Shown here: in pieces, positions 56,697-64,000 of the stretch
How positions within the stretch are numbered: position 1 is the first letter of the stretch
Layout: every line of letters starts with the position of its first letter
DNA from: Methylobacterium sp. R2-1
GTDB lineage: Bacteria; Pseudomonadota; Alphaproteobacteria; Rhizobiales; Beijerinckiaceae
DNA: 64,000 nt
NCBI RefSeq assembly: GCF_014191355.1
Contig: NZ_JACHWM010000023.1
Location: 18,584-82,583 of the forward strand
Direction: 5' to 3'
Notes under the pieces: generated by a model
Seen by the model: only the letters and a program-made list of their open reading frames with translations
What the model was told of the DNA's origin: nothing
Database searches by the model: none
Made by a program: the position numbers and the translations under genes

Positions 56697-57855
56697 CCGC
56701 CGGGCGGTTCTCGCCGCCCTGCTGTCGCTGGCCGCCCTCCCCGCCCTCGCGGCAGGAGACGGGCCCAAGGATGGGTCTAAGGTCGAGCCGGTCACGCTGC
56801 CTTTCGCCATCAAGGCGATGCGCGGTCCCGGCAGCGACGTGGCGCTCTCGGTCGCGACCTCCGGCCTGCTGCCGGTCGCCCGCGCGCCCGCGGGCGCCAG
56901 CGCCGATCCGAAGGCCACGGGCGCCACCGCACCGCCGCCCGTCGTCGTGGTCTGGGGCGAGGGTGGGGGCGCCGTTCTCAGTCTCGACGGCGATCGCTTG
57001 CGCACCACGCTGATCGGTGCCGAGGCGATCGAGGGGATCGCGGCCGTCGAGACGCCGCGCGGCGCCGTGCCGAGCTCGCGCCGCGCCCTGGACGGTCCCT
57101 TGAGCGCCTATCTCACTGGGCCGACCCGAGCGCTTGGCGGCGCGCCGGGCCAGGGCACCGTCCTGACCTTGCGCGAGCGCCAGCCGCTCGGCGTCACCGC
57201 CGAGCCGAAGGCGGTGCCGGTGACGACCCAGACCCTCGCGCCGGGGAACGACCGGGTCTTTGCAGGCCGTACGCCGCGCATCACCCGCCTCGACGGCCGA
57301 CCGGCGGTGGTCGCCGTGACGGCGCAGGGGGCGGCCGGCTCCGGCCTCGCCCTCGCCGCGAAGGGGAAGGACGGCGTCTGGACGCTCGCGGCGCAGACGC
57401 CGCCGCAGGCAGGCAAGGCGACAGACAAGGGATCTGACGGGGCTCCGCTGGCGCTTGCCGGCATCGCCGACTTCACCGGTGCCGGCCAGCCGCAGATCGC
57501 CGCGATCCGTGCTCCCGACGGCGAGGGCGTGCTTCAGCTCTGGCGCTTCGCCGACGGCACCTTGAGCCTCGCGGGCGAGGGGCCGGGCTATGCCGGCCCG
57601 GCGGCGGGTGAGGAGGCCGACCTCGCCGCCCCGGTTCTCCGCGGCAGCGCCCCGCCCGACCTCGCCCTGCCGGTGGCGGGCCGCAGCGCCCTCGCGCTGG
57701 TGTCCCTCAAGGGCGGCAGCCCGGAGGAGCGGACGCGCATCCCCCTGCCCGCCCCGGCCGCCCACGGCATCGCCGTGCTCGATGCGGGCGGAACCGCCCG
57801 AAAAATCCTCGTCGGCCTCGCCGATGGCCGCCTCGTCGCGGTGCCGGTTCCGTGA
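56689..57855 (+). CDS. Periplasmic beta-rich hypothetical protein
   Basis: A 388-residue protein. Residues 1-22 are a signal peptide (DRRAVLAALLSLAALPALAA). The mature chain is Ala/Gly-rich with repeats of a beta-propeller-like kind (VLSLDGDRLRTTLIGAEA, IADFTGAGQPQIAAIRAPDG, LRGSAPPDLALPVAGRSAL), recalling FG-GAP/VCBS-type blades, though this is only inference. No enzyme motif. It starts eight bases within the SDR gene and ends four bases within the Nudix gene, so its expression should be linked to both. Confidence 0.75.
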   Translation: MSDRRAVLAALLSLAALPALAAGDGPKDGSKVEPVTLPFAIKAMRGPGSDVALSVATSGLLPVARAPAGASADPKATGATAPPPVVVVWGEGGGAVLSLDGDRLRTTLIGAEAIEGIAAVETPRGAVPSSRRALDGPLSAYLTGPTRALGGAPGQGTVLTLRERQPLGVTAEPKAVPVTTQTLAPGNDRVFAGRTPRITRLDGRPAVVAVTAQGAAGSGLALAAKGKDGVWTLAAQTPPQAGKATDKGSDGAPLALAGIADFTGAGQPQIAAIRAPDGEGVLQLWRFADGTLSLAGEGPGYAGPAAGEEADLAAPVLRGSAPPDLALPVAGRSALALVSLKGGSPEERTRIPLPAPAAHGIAVLDAGGTARKILVGLADGRLVAVPVP

Positions 57856-58361
57856 GCGGTGCGGTGCAGGCGGCGGGGGAGGAGGCGAGGGAGGAGGACC
57901 GGCGGCTGTTTCCGGCCCGCCCGCTGATCGGCGTCTCGATCGCGGTGATCCGCGACGGTCGCGTGCTGCTCGCCGCTCGGGCCAACGAGCCGATGCGCGG
58001 CGTCTGGACCCTGCCCGGCGGGCTCGTGGAAGCGGGTGAATCTCTCGCCGCGGGGGCCCTGCGTGAATTGCGCGAGGAGGTCGGCGTGCAGGCCGAGGTG
58101 GTCGGCCCGAGCCTGACGCCGACCGAGATCATCCTGCGGGACGAGGCCGACCGCATCCGCCACCACTACGTAATCCACCCCCACGCCGCGCTGTGGCGCG
58201 CCGTGGAGCCGGCGCCGGGGCCCGAAGCACTCGCCGTGCGCTGGGCGCGCCTCGACGAGGTCGCAGGCCTGTCCACTACGCCGGGGCTGATCGATACCCT
58301 GCGCGAGGCGTTCTCCCGCCTGGGCCAGGTGGCGGAAGGTTCGGCAGAAGGTTCTGTATGA
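57852..58361 (+). CDS. Nudix hydrolase
   Basis: A 169-residue protein with a complete Nudix box: GGLVEAGESLAAGALRELRE-EV (G-x5-E-x7-R-E-x2-E-E) near residues 56-78. Nudix enzymes hydrolyse nucleoside diphosphates linked to other groups. VSIAVIRDGRVLLAARANEP is the typical first strand. The sequence is like ADP-ribose/NADH pyrophosphatase-type members. GTG 57852 overlaps the previous stop (GTGA) and the next start overlaps its TGA (ATGA). Substrate unknown. Confidence 0.9.
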   Translation: MSGAVQAAGEEAREEDRRLFPARPLIGVSIAVIRDGRVLLAARANEPMRGVWTLPGGLVEAGESLAAGALRELREEVGVQAEVVGPSLTPTEIILRDEADRIRHHYVIHPHAALWRAVEPAPGPEALAVRWARLDEVAGLSTTPGLIDTLREAFSRLGQVAEGSAEGSV

Positions 58362-58816
58362 GAACGGGATTCGTCCGCCTGGTCCTCGCCGCTCTGCTCG
58401 CCTTCACCCCAGTGGCGGATACGTTCGCTCAGCAGCGCTCGGGCCCGGCCAAATCCGCTCCTCCGAAGCCGCCTGAGAAGGACAAGGAACCGCCGCCCCC
58501 GGCCGAGCCGCCGCCCGCGCCCTACGACCGCGACCTGATGCGGCTCTCGGAGATCGTCGGGGCGCTCGCGTTCCTGCGCAGCCTCTGCTCCGAGCCGGAC
58601 GCCGCCGAATGGCCGGCGCGGATGAAGGCGATCCTCGACAGCGAGGGCGTGACACCGAGCCGCCGCGACCGGCTGGCCGGCGCCTACAATCGGGGCTTTC
58701 GCGGCTACAGCCTGACCTATCGGGTCTGCACCCCCGCCGCGGGCGAGGCGGCCCGCCGCTACATCGCCGAGGGGGAGCGGCTCTCGCACGCCATTGCCGG
58801 GCGGTTCGGCGGGTAG
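58358..58816 (+). CDS. TIGR02301 family exported protein
   Basis: A 152-residue protein with a signal peptide (RLVLAALLAFTPVADTFAQQ) and a proline-rich linker (PPPPAEPPPAP near 45), followed by a domain matching TIGR02301: DRDLMRLSEIVGALAFLRSL and RDRLAGAYNRGFRGYSLTYR. The family is confined largely to Rhizobiales and has no known function. ATG 58358 overlaps the Nudix stop. The TAG stop is the start of a TAGAGCATCGTC block identical to the left end of the repeat at 31.7 kb. Confidence 0.85.
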   Translation: MRTGFVRLVLAALLAFTPVADTFAQQRSGPAKSAPPKPPEKDKEPPPPAEPPPAPYDRDLMRLSEIVGALAFLRSLCSEPDAAEWPARMKAILDSEGVTPSRRDRLAGAYNRGFRGYSLTYRVCTPAAGEAARRYIAEGERLSHAIAGRFGG

Positions 58817-58825
58817 AGCATCGTC
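58814..58825 (+). repeat. Solo left end of modular repeat subtype A
   Basis: TAGAGCATCGTC at 58814-58825 matches exactly the first 12 bases of the 31.7 kb element. No inner arm, centre or right arm follows. It includes the stop codon of the TIGR02301 gene. Likely a truncated copy; chance cannot be excluded. Confidence 0.4.
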
Positions 58826-58865
58826 TGTGGCGGGACTGCCACACTCGGGAGCCGTTGCAAAAATC

Positions 58866-58903
58866 CTTCGCAATTGCCCCTTCGCATTAACCTCTTCGCA
58901 ATT
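58866..58903 (+). repeat. Three 14-base-spaced direct repeats ahead of a small gene
   Basis: CTTCGCAATT (58866-58875), CTTCGCATTA (58880-58889) and CTTCGCAATT (58894-58903) are spaced exactly 14 bases apart. They lie 85-122 bases upstream of the small gene at 58988. They could be a multi-site operator. The spacing is not one helical turn. Confidence 0.55.
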
Positions 58904-58987
58904 CCCTGCTTCCCGGCCCGTGAAGGCTGCCGTATCGTGGCGATGTCTTGCCGGTACTGTTCCGGCCGAGAAACGAAGCCGCCCGCC

Positions 58988-59242
58988 ATGATTCACGATA
59001 CCGACACCGCTGCCTTCGACGTCGATGCGGAGAGCAAGCGCCTTGCGCTCGGACTCGTGACGGAGGCCTTCGCGGAAGGCTGCCTCGACGGGATCGACGG
59101 CGACTGCATGGCTCAAGCCGCCCTGTTCGCGGCCTTCCAAGAGCTGGTCGCCACCTACGGCGAGGACGCGACCGCCCGCTACGCCGAGACCCTTCCCGAG
59201 CGCATCCGCGGCGGCGGCTTCACCACGACGCTGCAGCACTGA
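58988..59242 (+). CDS. Small conserved-looking hypothetical protein
   Basis: An 84-residue soluble protein, mostly helical and acidic: TDTAAFDVDAESKRLALGLV, EAFAEGCLDGIDGDCMAQAA, LFAAFQELVATYGEDATARY. No signal, span or recognised family. It has two cysteines about 12 residues apart. ATG 58988 is preferred because the upstream in-frame codons fall in a repeat-bearing leader. The direct repeats upstream suggest specific regulation. Confidence 0.6.
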   Translation: MIHDTDTAAFDVDAESKRLALGLVTEAFAEGCLDGIDGDCMAQAALFAAFQELVATYGEDATARYAETLPERIRGGGFTTTLQH

Positions 59243-59367
59243 GGAACGGCATCGGCTGCGCAGAGACGGGCCGCCTGACGATTCCTCGCATCCGCCTCCT
59301 CACCCTGACGTGCCGACGCGAAGCCGCGGCCGAAGGGTGCGGTGGTGGGTGGGGACCTGGTTGGCTG

Positions 59368-60720
59368 TTAACCCGCGGCCGGCAGCGCCTCGTCGAACAC
59401 GACGGCCTCGCCCCGCGATGGGTTAGCCAACTCGCCCTGCCACATCACGGGCGTGCCCCGCACCACCGTTCCGACCGGCCATCCGGTGACGGTGACGCCG
59501 TCATAGGGAGTCCAGCCACATTTCGAGGCGATCCATTCGTTGCGGATCGTCTCGCGGCGCTTGAGGTCCACCACAGTCACGTCGGCGTCGTAGCCCACGG
59601 CGAGCCGCCCCTTGCGGGCGATGCCGAACAGCCGCTTCGGCCCGGCGCTGGTCAGATCGACGAAGCGGGCGAGCGACAGCCGGCCGGCATTGACGTGGTC
59701 GAGCATGATCGGCACCAGCGTCTGCACGCCGGTCATCCCCGAGGGAGAATCCGGATAGGGCTTGGCCTTCTCCTCCAGCGTGTGCGGCGCGTGGTCGGAG
59801 CCGAGCACGTCGACGATCCCCTGAGACAGCCCGCGCCAGATCCCGTCGCGGTGTCCGGTATCGCGCACCGGCGGGTTCATCTGCACGAGCGTCCCGAGCC
59901 GGGCATAGGCTTCCGTGCCGTCGAGCGTCAGGTGGTGCGGCGTCACCTCGACGCTCGCCACGTCCTTGGCTTGCGCGAGGATCGGCATCTCGTCCGCGGT
60001 CGAGATGTGCAGGATGTGGATGCGGGCCCCCGTTTCCCGCGCGAGCGCGATCAGCCGCTCTGTGGCCTTCACCGCCGCCTCCGCCGAGCGCCAGACCGGG
60101 TGCGAGGCGGGGTCGCCCGGCACGCGCAGGTCTTTGCGCGCGCGCAGCATCGGCTCGTCCTCCGAATGGAAGGCGGCGCGACGGCGGATGCGCTGCAGGA
60201 TCGCGCGCACGCCGGCATCGTCCTCGACCAGGAGGGAGCCGGTGGAGGAACCGATGAACACCTTGATCCCTGCCGCCCCCGGCAGCCGCTCCAGTTCGGC
60301 CACCTCGCCCGCATTCTCGTGGGTGCCGCCGACCCAGAAGGCGAAGTCGCAATGCATCCGGTGGTGAGCCCGCGCCACCTTGTCGGCGAGTGCCCCGGCG
60401 CTCGTCGTCTGCGGGTTGGTGTTGGGCATCTCGAACACCGTGGTGACCCCGCCCATCACCGCCGCGCGCGAGCCCGTCTCCAGATCCTCCTTGTGGTCGA
60501 GGCCGGGCTCGCGAAAATGCACCTGGCTGTCGATCACGCCGGGCAGAAGGTGCAGGCCGCGGCAATCGCGCCGCTCGGCGGCCGAGGCACCGGACAGATC
60601 GCCGATGGCCGCCACCCGCCCGGCCCGGATGCCGAGGTCGGCACGATGCTCGCCGTCGTGGTTCACCAGCGTGCCGCCGGACAGGACGAGGTCCAAGGGG
60701 GCTTCGATCGGCGCTTCCAT
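59368..60720 (-). CDS. Dihydroorotase-family amidohydrolase
   Basis: A 450-residue cyclic amidohydrolase. Metal site: DSQVHFREPGLDHKEDLETG (H-x-H near residue 60), carboxylated Lys in AGIKVFIGSSTGSLL, His in HSEDEPMLRAR, His in HILHISTADE and Asp in LGSDHAPHTLEEKAK. This is the class I dihydroorotase/allantoinase branch; the FREPG motif favours dihydroorotase (carbamoyl-aspartate to dihydroorotate in pyrimidine synthesis). A second, catalytically active copy elsewhere cannot be excluded. No pyrB or other pyrimidine gene is adjacent. The start is ATG 60720. Confidence 0.9.
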   Translation of the reverse strand: MEAPIEAPLDLVLSGGTLVNHDGEHRADLGIRAGRVAAIGDLSGASAAERRDCRGLHLLPGVIDSQVHFREPGLDHKEDLETGSRAAVMGGVTTVFEMPNTNPQTTSAGALADKVARAHHRMHCDFAFWVGGTHENAGEVAELERLPGAAGIKVFIGSSTGSLLVEDDAGVRAILQRIRRRAAFHSEDEPMLRARKDLRVPGDPASHPVWRSAEAAVKATERLIALARETGARIHILHISTADEMPILAQAKDVASVEVTPHHLTLDGTEAYARLGTLVQMNPPVRDTGHRDGIWRGLSQGIVDVLGSDHAPHTLEEKAKPYPDSPSGMTGVQTLVPIMLDHVNAGRLSLARFVDLTSAGPKRLFGIARKGRLAVGYDADVTVVDLKRRETIRNEWIASKCGWTPYDGVTVTGWPVGTVVRGTPVMWQGELANPSRGEAVVFDEALPAAG

Positions 60721-60820
60721 CGGGCTCTCCCGGTTCGTTTGTAGCGATTGAGACGAGGATAGGCGCGGCTTATGTCAGGCGTCCCACGCGCGCAACGCCG
60801 CCGCGCACCGAGGAGATGCC

Positions 60821-61675
60821 ATGCCGATCGCCCTGCTGCCGGACCGTGCCGTCGTAGCCGTGTCAGGGCCGGATGCGCTCTCATTCCTGCAAGGCATCCT
60901 CACCTGCAACGTCGAAACGCTGCCGGAGGGCGAGGCGCGGCTCGGCGCGCTGCTGACGCCCCAGGGCAAGATCCAGTTCGATTTTCTGGTGTCCCGCGCC
61001 GAGGACGGGTTCCGCCTCGACGTCGCGGCCGAGCGGGCATCGGATCTGGTCAAGCGGCTCGGCCTCTACCGGCTGCGCGCCAAGGTGACGGTCGCCGCCG
61101 ATCCGACGCAGGGTGTGGCCGCCGCCTGGGATGGCGCCGAGACCGCCGCCGAGACAATCCGCGTGCGCGACGGGCGCCTGCCCGCGCTCGGAGAGCGGCT
61201 GTACTTTGCCGAGGGCGCCTTCTCCGCGGATGCGACGGAGGCGGCGTACCACGCTCATCGCATCGGCCTCGGCGTGCCGGAGGGAGGACGCGACTTCGCG
61301 TTCAGCGACGCTTTCCCGCACGAGGCGCTGATGGATCAGCTCGGCGGCGTGGACTTCAAGAAGGGCTGCTATGTCGGGCAGGAGGTGGTCTCGCGCATGC
61401 AGCACCGCGGCACCGCCCGCACCCGCATCCTGCCCATCGTCTACCGCGACGGCCCGGCGCCGGAGCCCGGCACGGAGGTGACGGCGGGCGCGCGCAGCCT
61501 CGGGGTCACGGGCGGCGCGGCCGGGGAACGGGGGCTCGCCACGATCCGCCTCGACCGTCTCGGCGACGCGCTCGCCGCTGGCGAACTGGTGCGGGCGGGC
61601 GGCACGGTCGCGGCTGTGGGCAAGCCCGACTTCGCGACCTTCGCCTTCCCCTCCGACTCGGCCGCTGCCGGATGA
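60821..61675 (+). CDS. ygfZ: Folate-binding YgfZ protein (iron-sulfur cluster assembly)
   Basis: A 284-residue GcvT-like folate-binding protein of the YgfZ/IBA57 family, used in maturing a subset of 4Fe-4S enzymes. Family signature KGCYVGQEVVSRMQHRGTAR near residue 185, plus SGPDALSFLQGILTCNVETL and LLTPQGKIQFDFLVSR near the N-terminus. The conserved Cys is in the signature. ATG 60821 follows GAGGAG. TGA overlaps the next gene's ATG. It is the first gene of a four-gene overlapping operon. Confidence 0.92.
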   Translation: MPIALLPDRAVVAVSGPDALSFLQGILTCNVETLPEGEARLGALLTPQGKIQFDFLVSRAEDGFRLDVAAERASDLVKRLGLYRLRAKVTVAADPTQGVAAAWDGAETAAETIRVRDGRLPALGERLYFAEGAFSADATEAAYHAHRIGLGVPEGGRDFAFSDAFPHEALMDQLGGVDFKKGCYVGQEVVSRMQHRGTARTRILPIVYRDGPAPEPGTEVTAGARSLGVTGGAAGERGLATIRLDRLGDALAAGELVRAGGTVAAVGKPDFATFAFPSDSAAAG

Positions 61676-62301
61676 GCACGGATTCCAGCGGGCTGATCAC
61701 CACGCATCCCGACGGTTGCCCGCGCTGCTGGTGGCCGGGGCACGATCCCGTCTACGTCGCCTACCACGACACCGAATGGGGCGTGCCCGAATACGATTCC
61801 CGCGCGCTCTACGAAAAGCTGATCCTCGACGGGTTTCAGGCGGGCCTGTCCTGGATCACCATCCTGCGCCGCCGCGACGGCTTTCGCCGGGCCTTCGAGG
61901 GGTTCGAGCCGGAGCGGGTCGCCCGCTTCACCGAGGCCGATGTCGAGCGGCTGATGAATGACACCGGCATCGTCCGCAACCGCGCCAAGATCCGCGGTGC
62001 GATCAGTGGCGCGCGGGCATGGCTCGCCATCGAGGAGGCGGGGCCGGGCTTCTCGCCCTTCCTCTGGGACTTTTGCGACGGCCGGCCGATCCAGACGAAT
62101 GCGGCGAGCCGGGCCGAGATCGCGACCGAAACCGACGTATCGCGGAAGATGGGCAAGGCCCTGAAGGCGAAGGGGTTCACCTTCTGCGGGCCCACCATCG
62201 TCCACGCCTTCATGCAGGCGGTCGGGATGGTCAACGACCATCTCACCGGCTGCCACCGCCACGCGGATTGCGCGGCCCTCGGCGACGGCCGCCATCCGTG
62301 A
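61672..62301 (+). CDS. tag: DNA-3-methyladenine glycosylase I
   Basis: A 209-residue glycosylase that removes 3-methyladenine from alkylated DNA. It has the Tag zinc site: Cys in DGCPRCWWPG, His near YHDTEWGVPEYD, and a C-terminal HLTGCHRHADC. GFQAGLSWITILRRRDGFR, VRNRAKIRGAISGARAWL and KALKAKGFTFCGPTIVHAFM are family blocks. Start ATG at 61672 overlaps ygfZ by ATGA and its TGA overlaps the next GTG, so coupling is expected through the cluster. Confidence 0.95.
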   Translation: MSTDSSGLITTHPDGCPRCWWPGHDPVYVAYHDTEWGVPEYDSRALYEKLILDGFQAGLSWITILRRRDGFRRAFEGFEPERVARFTEADVERLMNDTGIVRNRAKIRGAISGARAWLAIEEAGPGFSPFLWDFCDGRPIQTNAASRAEIATETDVSRKMGKALKAKGFTFCGPTIVHAFMQAVGMVNDHLTGCHRHADCAALGDGRHP

Positions 62302-62924
62302 ACGCGACCGTGGGCGTTCCGAAAAAACCGGTGCGGGCGTGGCAGCGGATGCTGTCGGGCCGGCGGCTCGACCTGCTCGACCCTTCGCCGCTCGATGTGG
62401 AGATCACCGACATCGCCCACGGGCTCGCCCGCGTCGCCCGCTGGAACGGGCAGACGGCGGGGCCACACGTGTTCTCCGTGGCGCAGCACTCCCTGCTGGT
62501 CGAGGCGATCGGCGGCGCCCTCGATGAGCGGCTCGGTGCGCATGGGCGGCTCGAATTGCTGCTGCACGACGCGCCCGAATACGTCATCGGCGACATCATC
62601 TCGCCGCTGAAGAACGCGATCGGCGACGCCTACCGCAGCGTCGAGCGGCGCCTGCTCGCGGCGATCCGCCAGCGCTTCGGGCTCGGCGCGCCCTCCCCGG
62701 CTCTGTCGCGCCTCGTCAAGCGTGCTGATCGCATCGCTGCGGCGATCGAGGCGACCCGGCTTGCCGGTTTTTCGCAAGACGAGGCCGATCAGATCTTTGG
62801 GCGCCCTCCGGCCCTGCCGGAGCTTCTTCGCTCCGACATCGAGCGGCTGGTCGCCGGATGGCCGACGGCGGAAGCGGAGGCATGCTATCTCGCCCGCTTC
62901 GAAGCGCTTCAGTGCGGGGCGTGA
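62298..62924 (+). CDS. HD-domain hydrolase (YfbR-like)
   Basis: A 208-residue HD-superfamily protein of the YfbR/5'-nucleotidase-like type. The metal motifs are VFSVAQHSLLVEAIGG (His), LLLHDAPEYVIGDIISPLK (His-Asp) and VKRADRIAAAIEATRL (Asp). Such proteins hydrolyse deoxynucleoside monophosphates. The start is GTG 62298, whose GTGA overlaps the tag stop. The next gene starts at or near its TGA. The exact substrate is not known. Confidence 0.88.
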   Translation: MNATVGVPKKPVRAWQRMLSGRRLDLLDPSPLDVEITDIAHGLARVARWNGQTAGPHVFSVAQHSLLVEAIGGALDERLGAHGRLELLLHDAPEYVIGDIISPLKNAIGDAYRSVERRLLAAIRQRFGLGAPSPALSRLVKRADRIAAAIEATRLAGFSQDEADQIFGRPPALPELLRSDIERLVAGWPTAEAEACYLARFEALQCGA

Positions 62925-62938
62925 GACTTAGAAAGAAG

Positions 62939-63451
62939 ATGCCGAGCCTCCATATCTGCCCCCTCTCGCGCCTTTCGGAGACCGTCGCGGATAGCGGCGC
63001 GAGCCATCTCGTGACGTTGGCCACACTCGGCAGCACGGTGGAGCGCCCAGCCGCGATCCGCCCGGAGCACCACCTGCGGGTGGGCTTCAGCGACATCGTT
63101 GCGCCGAGAGACGGCCACCTTCCGCCAGGCGAAGTGCATGTGCGCAGCGTCCTCGACTTCGCGGCGGCGTGGCCGCGCGAAAGACCGCTGGTGATCCACT
63201 GCTACGCCGGCATCAGCCGCTCCACCGCGGCGGCTTATGCGGTCGCCTGCGCCCTGCAGCCATCCGTGAGCGAGGCGGATCTTGCGCAGGATCTGCGGCG
63301 GCTCGCGCCGAGCGCCACGCCGAACCGCCTGTTCGTGGAGATCGCCGACCGCCTGCTCGGAAGGGAGGGGCGGATGATCGCGGCGATCGCCGGGATCGGG
63401 CGCGGCGCGGAGGCCTTCGAGGGCACGCCGTTTCAGATCGCCCTGGCGTAA
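62939..63451 (+). CDS. Tyrosine/dual-specificity phosphatase-like protein
   Basis: A 170-residue protein with the Cys-x5-Arg phosphatase loop VIHCYAGISRSTAAAYA near residue 86 and a preceding acid region (FSDIVAPRDGHLPP). MPSLHICPLSRLSETVADSG is the family-like start at 62939; a GTG at 62921 overlapping the HD gene stop (GTGA) is an alternative that would give tighter coupling. Such proteins occur in alphaproteobacteria with unknown substrates. Last gene of the ygfZ-tag-HD operon. Confidence 0.82.
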   Translation: MPSLHICPLSRLSETVADSGASHLVTLATLGSTVERPAAIRPEHHLRVGFSDIVAPRDGHLPPGEVHVRSVLDFAAAWPRERPLVIHCYAGISRSTAAAYAVACALQPSVSEADLAQDLRRLAPSATPNRLFVEIADRLLGREGRMIAAIAGIGRGAEAFEGTPFQIALA

Positions 63452-63549
63452 TTGGCCCATTGCGGACCGCCGAGATCGGTCGCACGCAATCGACCCGGGC
63501 TTGTGCGACCGCACGTCGCCCGTCATAACCCGCCCCAAAGGGAATCCGG

Positions 63550-63816
63550 ATGAACGATCACACACCCGACGCGTCTGCGGCGGCGGCGCCGGACGATCTG
63601 CCCTTCGAGCAGGCGATGGAGCAGCTCGAGGAGATCGTGCGCCGGCTGGAGCGCGGCGACGTGCCCCTCGACGAGTCGGTGGCGATCTACGAGCGCGGCG
63701 AGGCGCTCAAGCGCCACTGCGAGACCCTGCTGAAGCGGGCCGAGGCGCGGATCCAGAAGATCGCAATCGGGCCGGACGGCCGGGCCGCGGGCACCGCTCC
63801 CCTCGATATCGAGTAG
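63550..63816 (+). CDS. xseB: Exodeoxyribonuclease VII small subunit
   Basis: An 88-residue helical protein with the XseB signature: PFEQAMEQLEEIVRRLERGD, VPLDESVAIYERGEALKRHC and LLKRAEARIQKI. Several copies bind the XseA subunit to form the exonuclease that degrades single-stranded DNA in repair and recombination. Gene position ahead of dxs is widespread in proteobacteria. The start at ATG 63550 is clear. XseA is not in the window. Confidence 0.93.
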   Translation: MNDHTPDASAAAAPDDLPFEQAMEQLEEIVRRLERGDVPLDESVAIYERGEALKRHCETLLKRAEARIQKIAIGPDGRAAGTAPLDIE

Positions 63817-63904
63817 GCGGCACGGTGCGGTTTGAATCTCAGCGAAACTCATCGCGCGCAAGGATTTGTGCGCTTTTCCTCACTTTGGGCATGAGGCTGG
63901 TCCG

Positions 63905-64000
63905 GTGGCACTAGCGGACACGACGATCCTTGAGGGTCTTGAGACGCCGGATCGTCTCCGGCTTCTGCCGGAGAGCGAGCTGCAGAAGGTGGCCGACGCC
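63905..64000 (+). CDS. dxs: 1-Deoxy-D-xylulose-5-phosphate synthase, N-terminal fragment
   Basis: The first 32 codons before the right edge: ILEGLETPDRLRLLPESELQ matches the N-terminus of Dxs (typically L..I..P.DLR.L....L..LA.E.R). Dxs condenses pyruvate and glyceraldehyde 3-phosphate, first step of the non-mevalonate isoprenoid pathway. The GTG at 63905 with GAGG eight bases upstream is the only plausible start seen. Position after xseB supports the assignment. The rest lies outside the window. Confidence 0.7.
   Translation, partial: MALADTTILEGLETPDRLRLLPESELQKVADA

Overview
The window is about 64 kb of GC-rich, densely packed chromosome from an alphaproteobacterium of the order Hyphomicrobiales (Rhizobiales), most likely Methylobacterium/Methylorubrum. 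The case rests on strongly GC-biased third codon positions, a TrcR (DUF1013) regulator, a TIGR02301 protein, a ROSE-type RNA thermometer ahead of an hsp20 gene, an xseB-dxs junction, and a fabI / J-domain / surface-antigen-like / pdxH cluster. These are family-level arguments; no database search was run. There is no rRNA, tRNA, CRISPR array, prophage or recognisable insertion sequence.

Layout. 1-4.1 kb: start of a sugar O-acetyltransferase, a zinc metallopeptidase, a family-4 uracil-DNA glycosylase and ETF-ubiquinone oxidoreductase. 4.2-9.5 kb: a peptidoglycan-binding-domain protein beside an AT-rich gap, an S58 peptidase coupled to RarD, ribosome modulation factor, cystathionine beta-lyase and a secreted orphan. 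9.5-17 kb: a long hairpin, an FMN-binding protein, a 1086-residue PAS hybrid histidine kinase, an AT-rich orphan gene and a tandem GT2 glycosyltransferase. 17-25 kb: cupin, isoaspartyl methyltransferase, the thermometer-controlled hsp20 with a companion gene, mutL, an acyl-CoA dehydrogenase and an ABC-F ATPase. 25-34 kb: hydrolase, RibD-like reductase, OsmC, a HbpS/GlcG-like protein, a peptide-type ABC importer (binding protein and two permeases, no ATPase) and an MFS transporter. 34-45 kb: trcR, a LysR regulator divergent from wrbA, a DsbD-type protein, mutS and hrpB. 45-54.5 kb: membrane and secreted proteins, gloA, xerC, a histidine phosphatase, ppk2, a RecF-like ATPase, a MOSC protein, fabI and a J-domain protein. 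54.6-64 kb: pdxH, a receiver-only regulator, two tightly overlapping four-gene operons (SDR-periplasmic-Nudix-TIGR02301 and ygfZ-tag-HD-phosphatase), a dihydroorotase-family amidohydrolase, xseB and the start of dxs.

Most of the content is housekeeping. DNA maintenance is well represented (UDG, mutL, mutS, tag, xerC, xseB), and stress handling appears repeatedly (hsp20, rmf, OsmC, wrbA, gloA, J-domain protein). Several genes overlap by ATGA or GTGA, which implies translational coupling.

The most unusual signal lies between genes. Three full copies of a modular nested palindrome share fixed outer blocks (TAGAGC at one end, AAACAAGG or AAACCAAGG at the other) and an 11-base centre GTGG-N3-CCGG. 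Both pairs of complementary arms differ between two subtypes, so the fold is kept while the arm sequence changes. In at least two cases the repeat supplies the TAG stop codon of the neighbouring gene. A second hairpin family (CCCCTCTCCCC...GGGGAGAGGGG) occurs three times as probable terminators. Other regulatory candidates are a TGCAAG-N6-CTTGCA operator between the LysR gene and wrbA, and a triplet of 14-base direct repeats ahead of a small gene near 58.9 kb.
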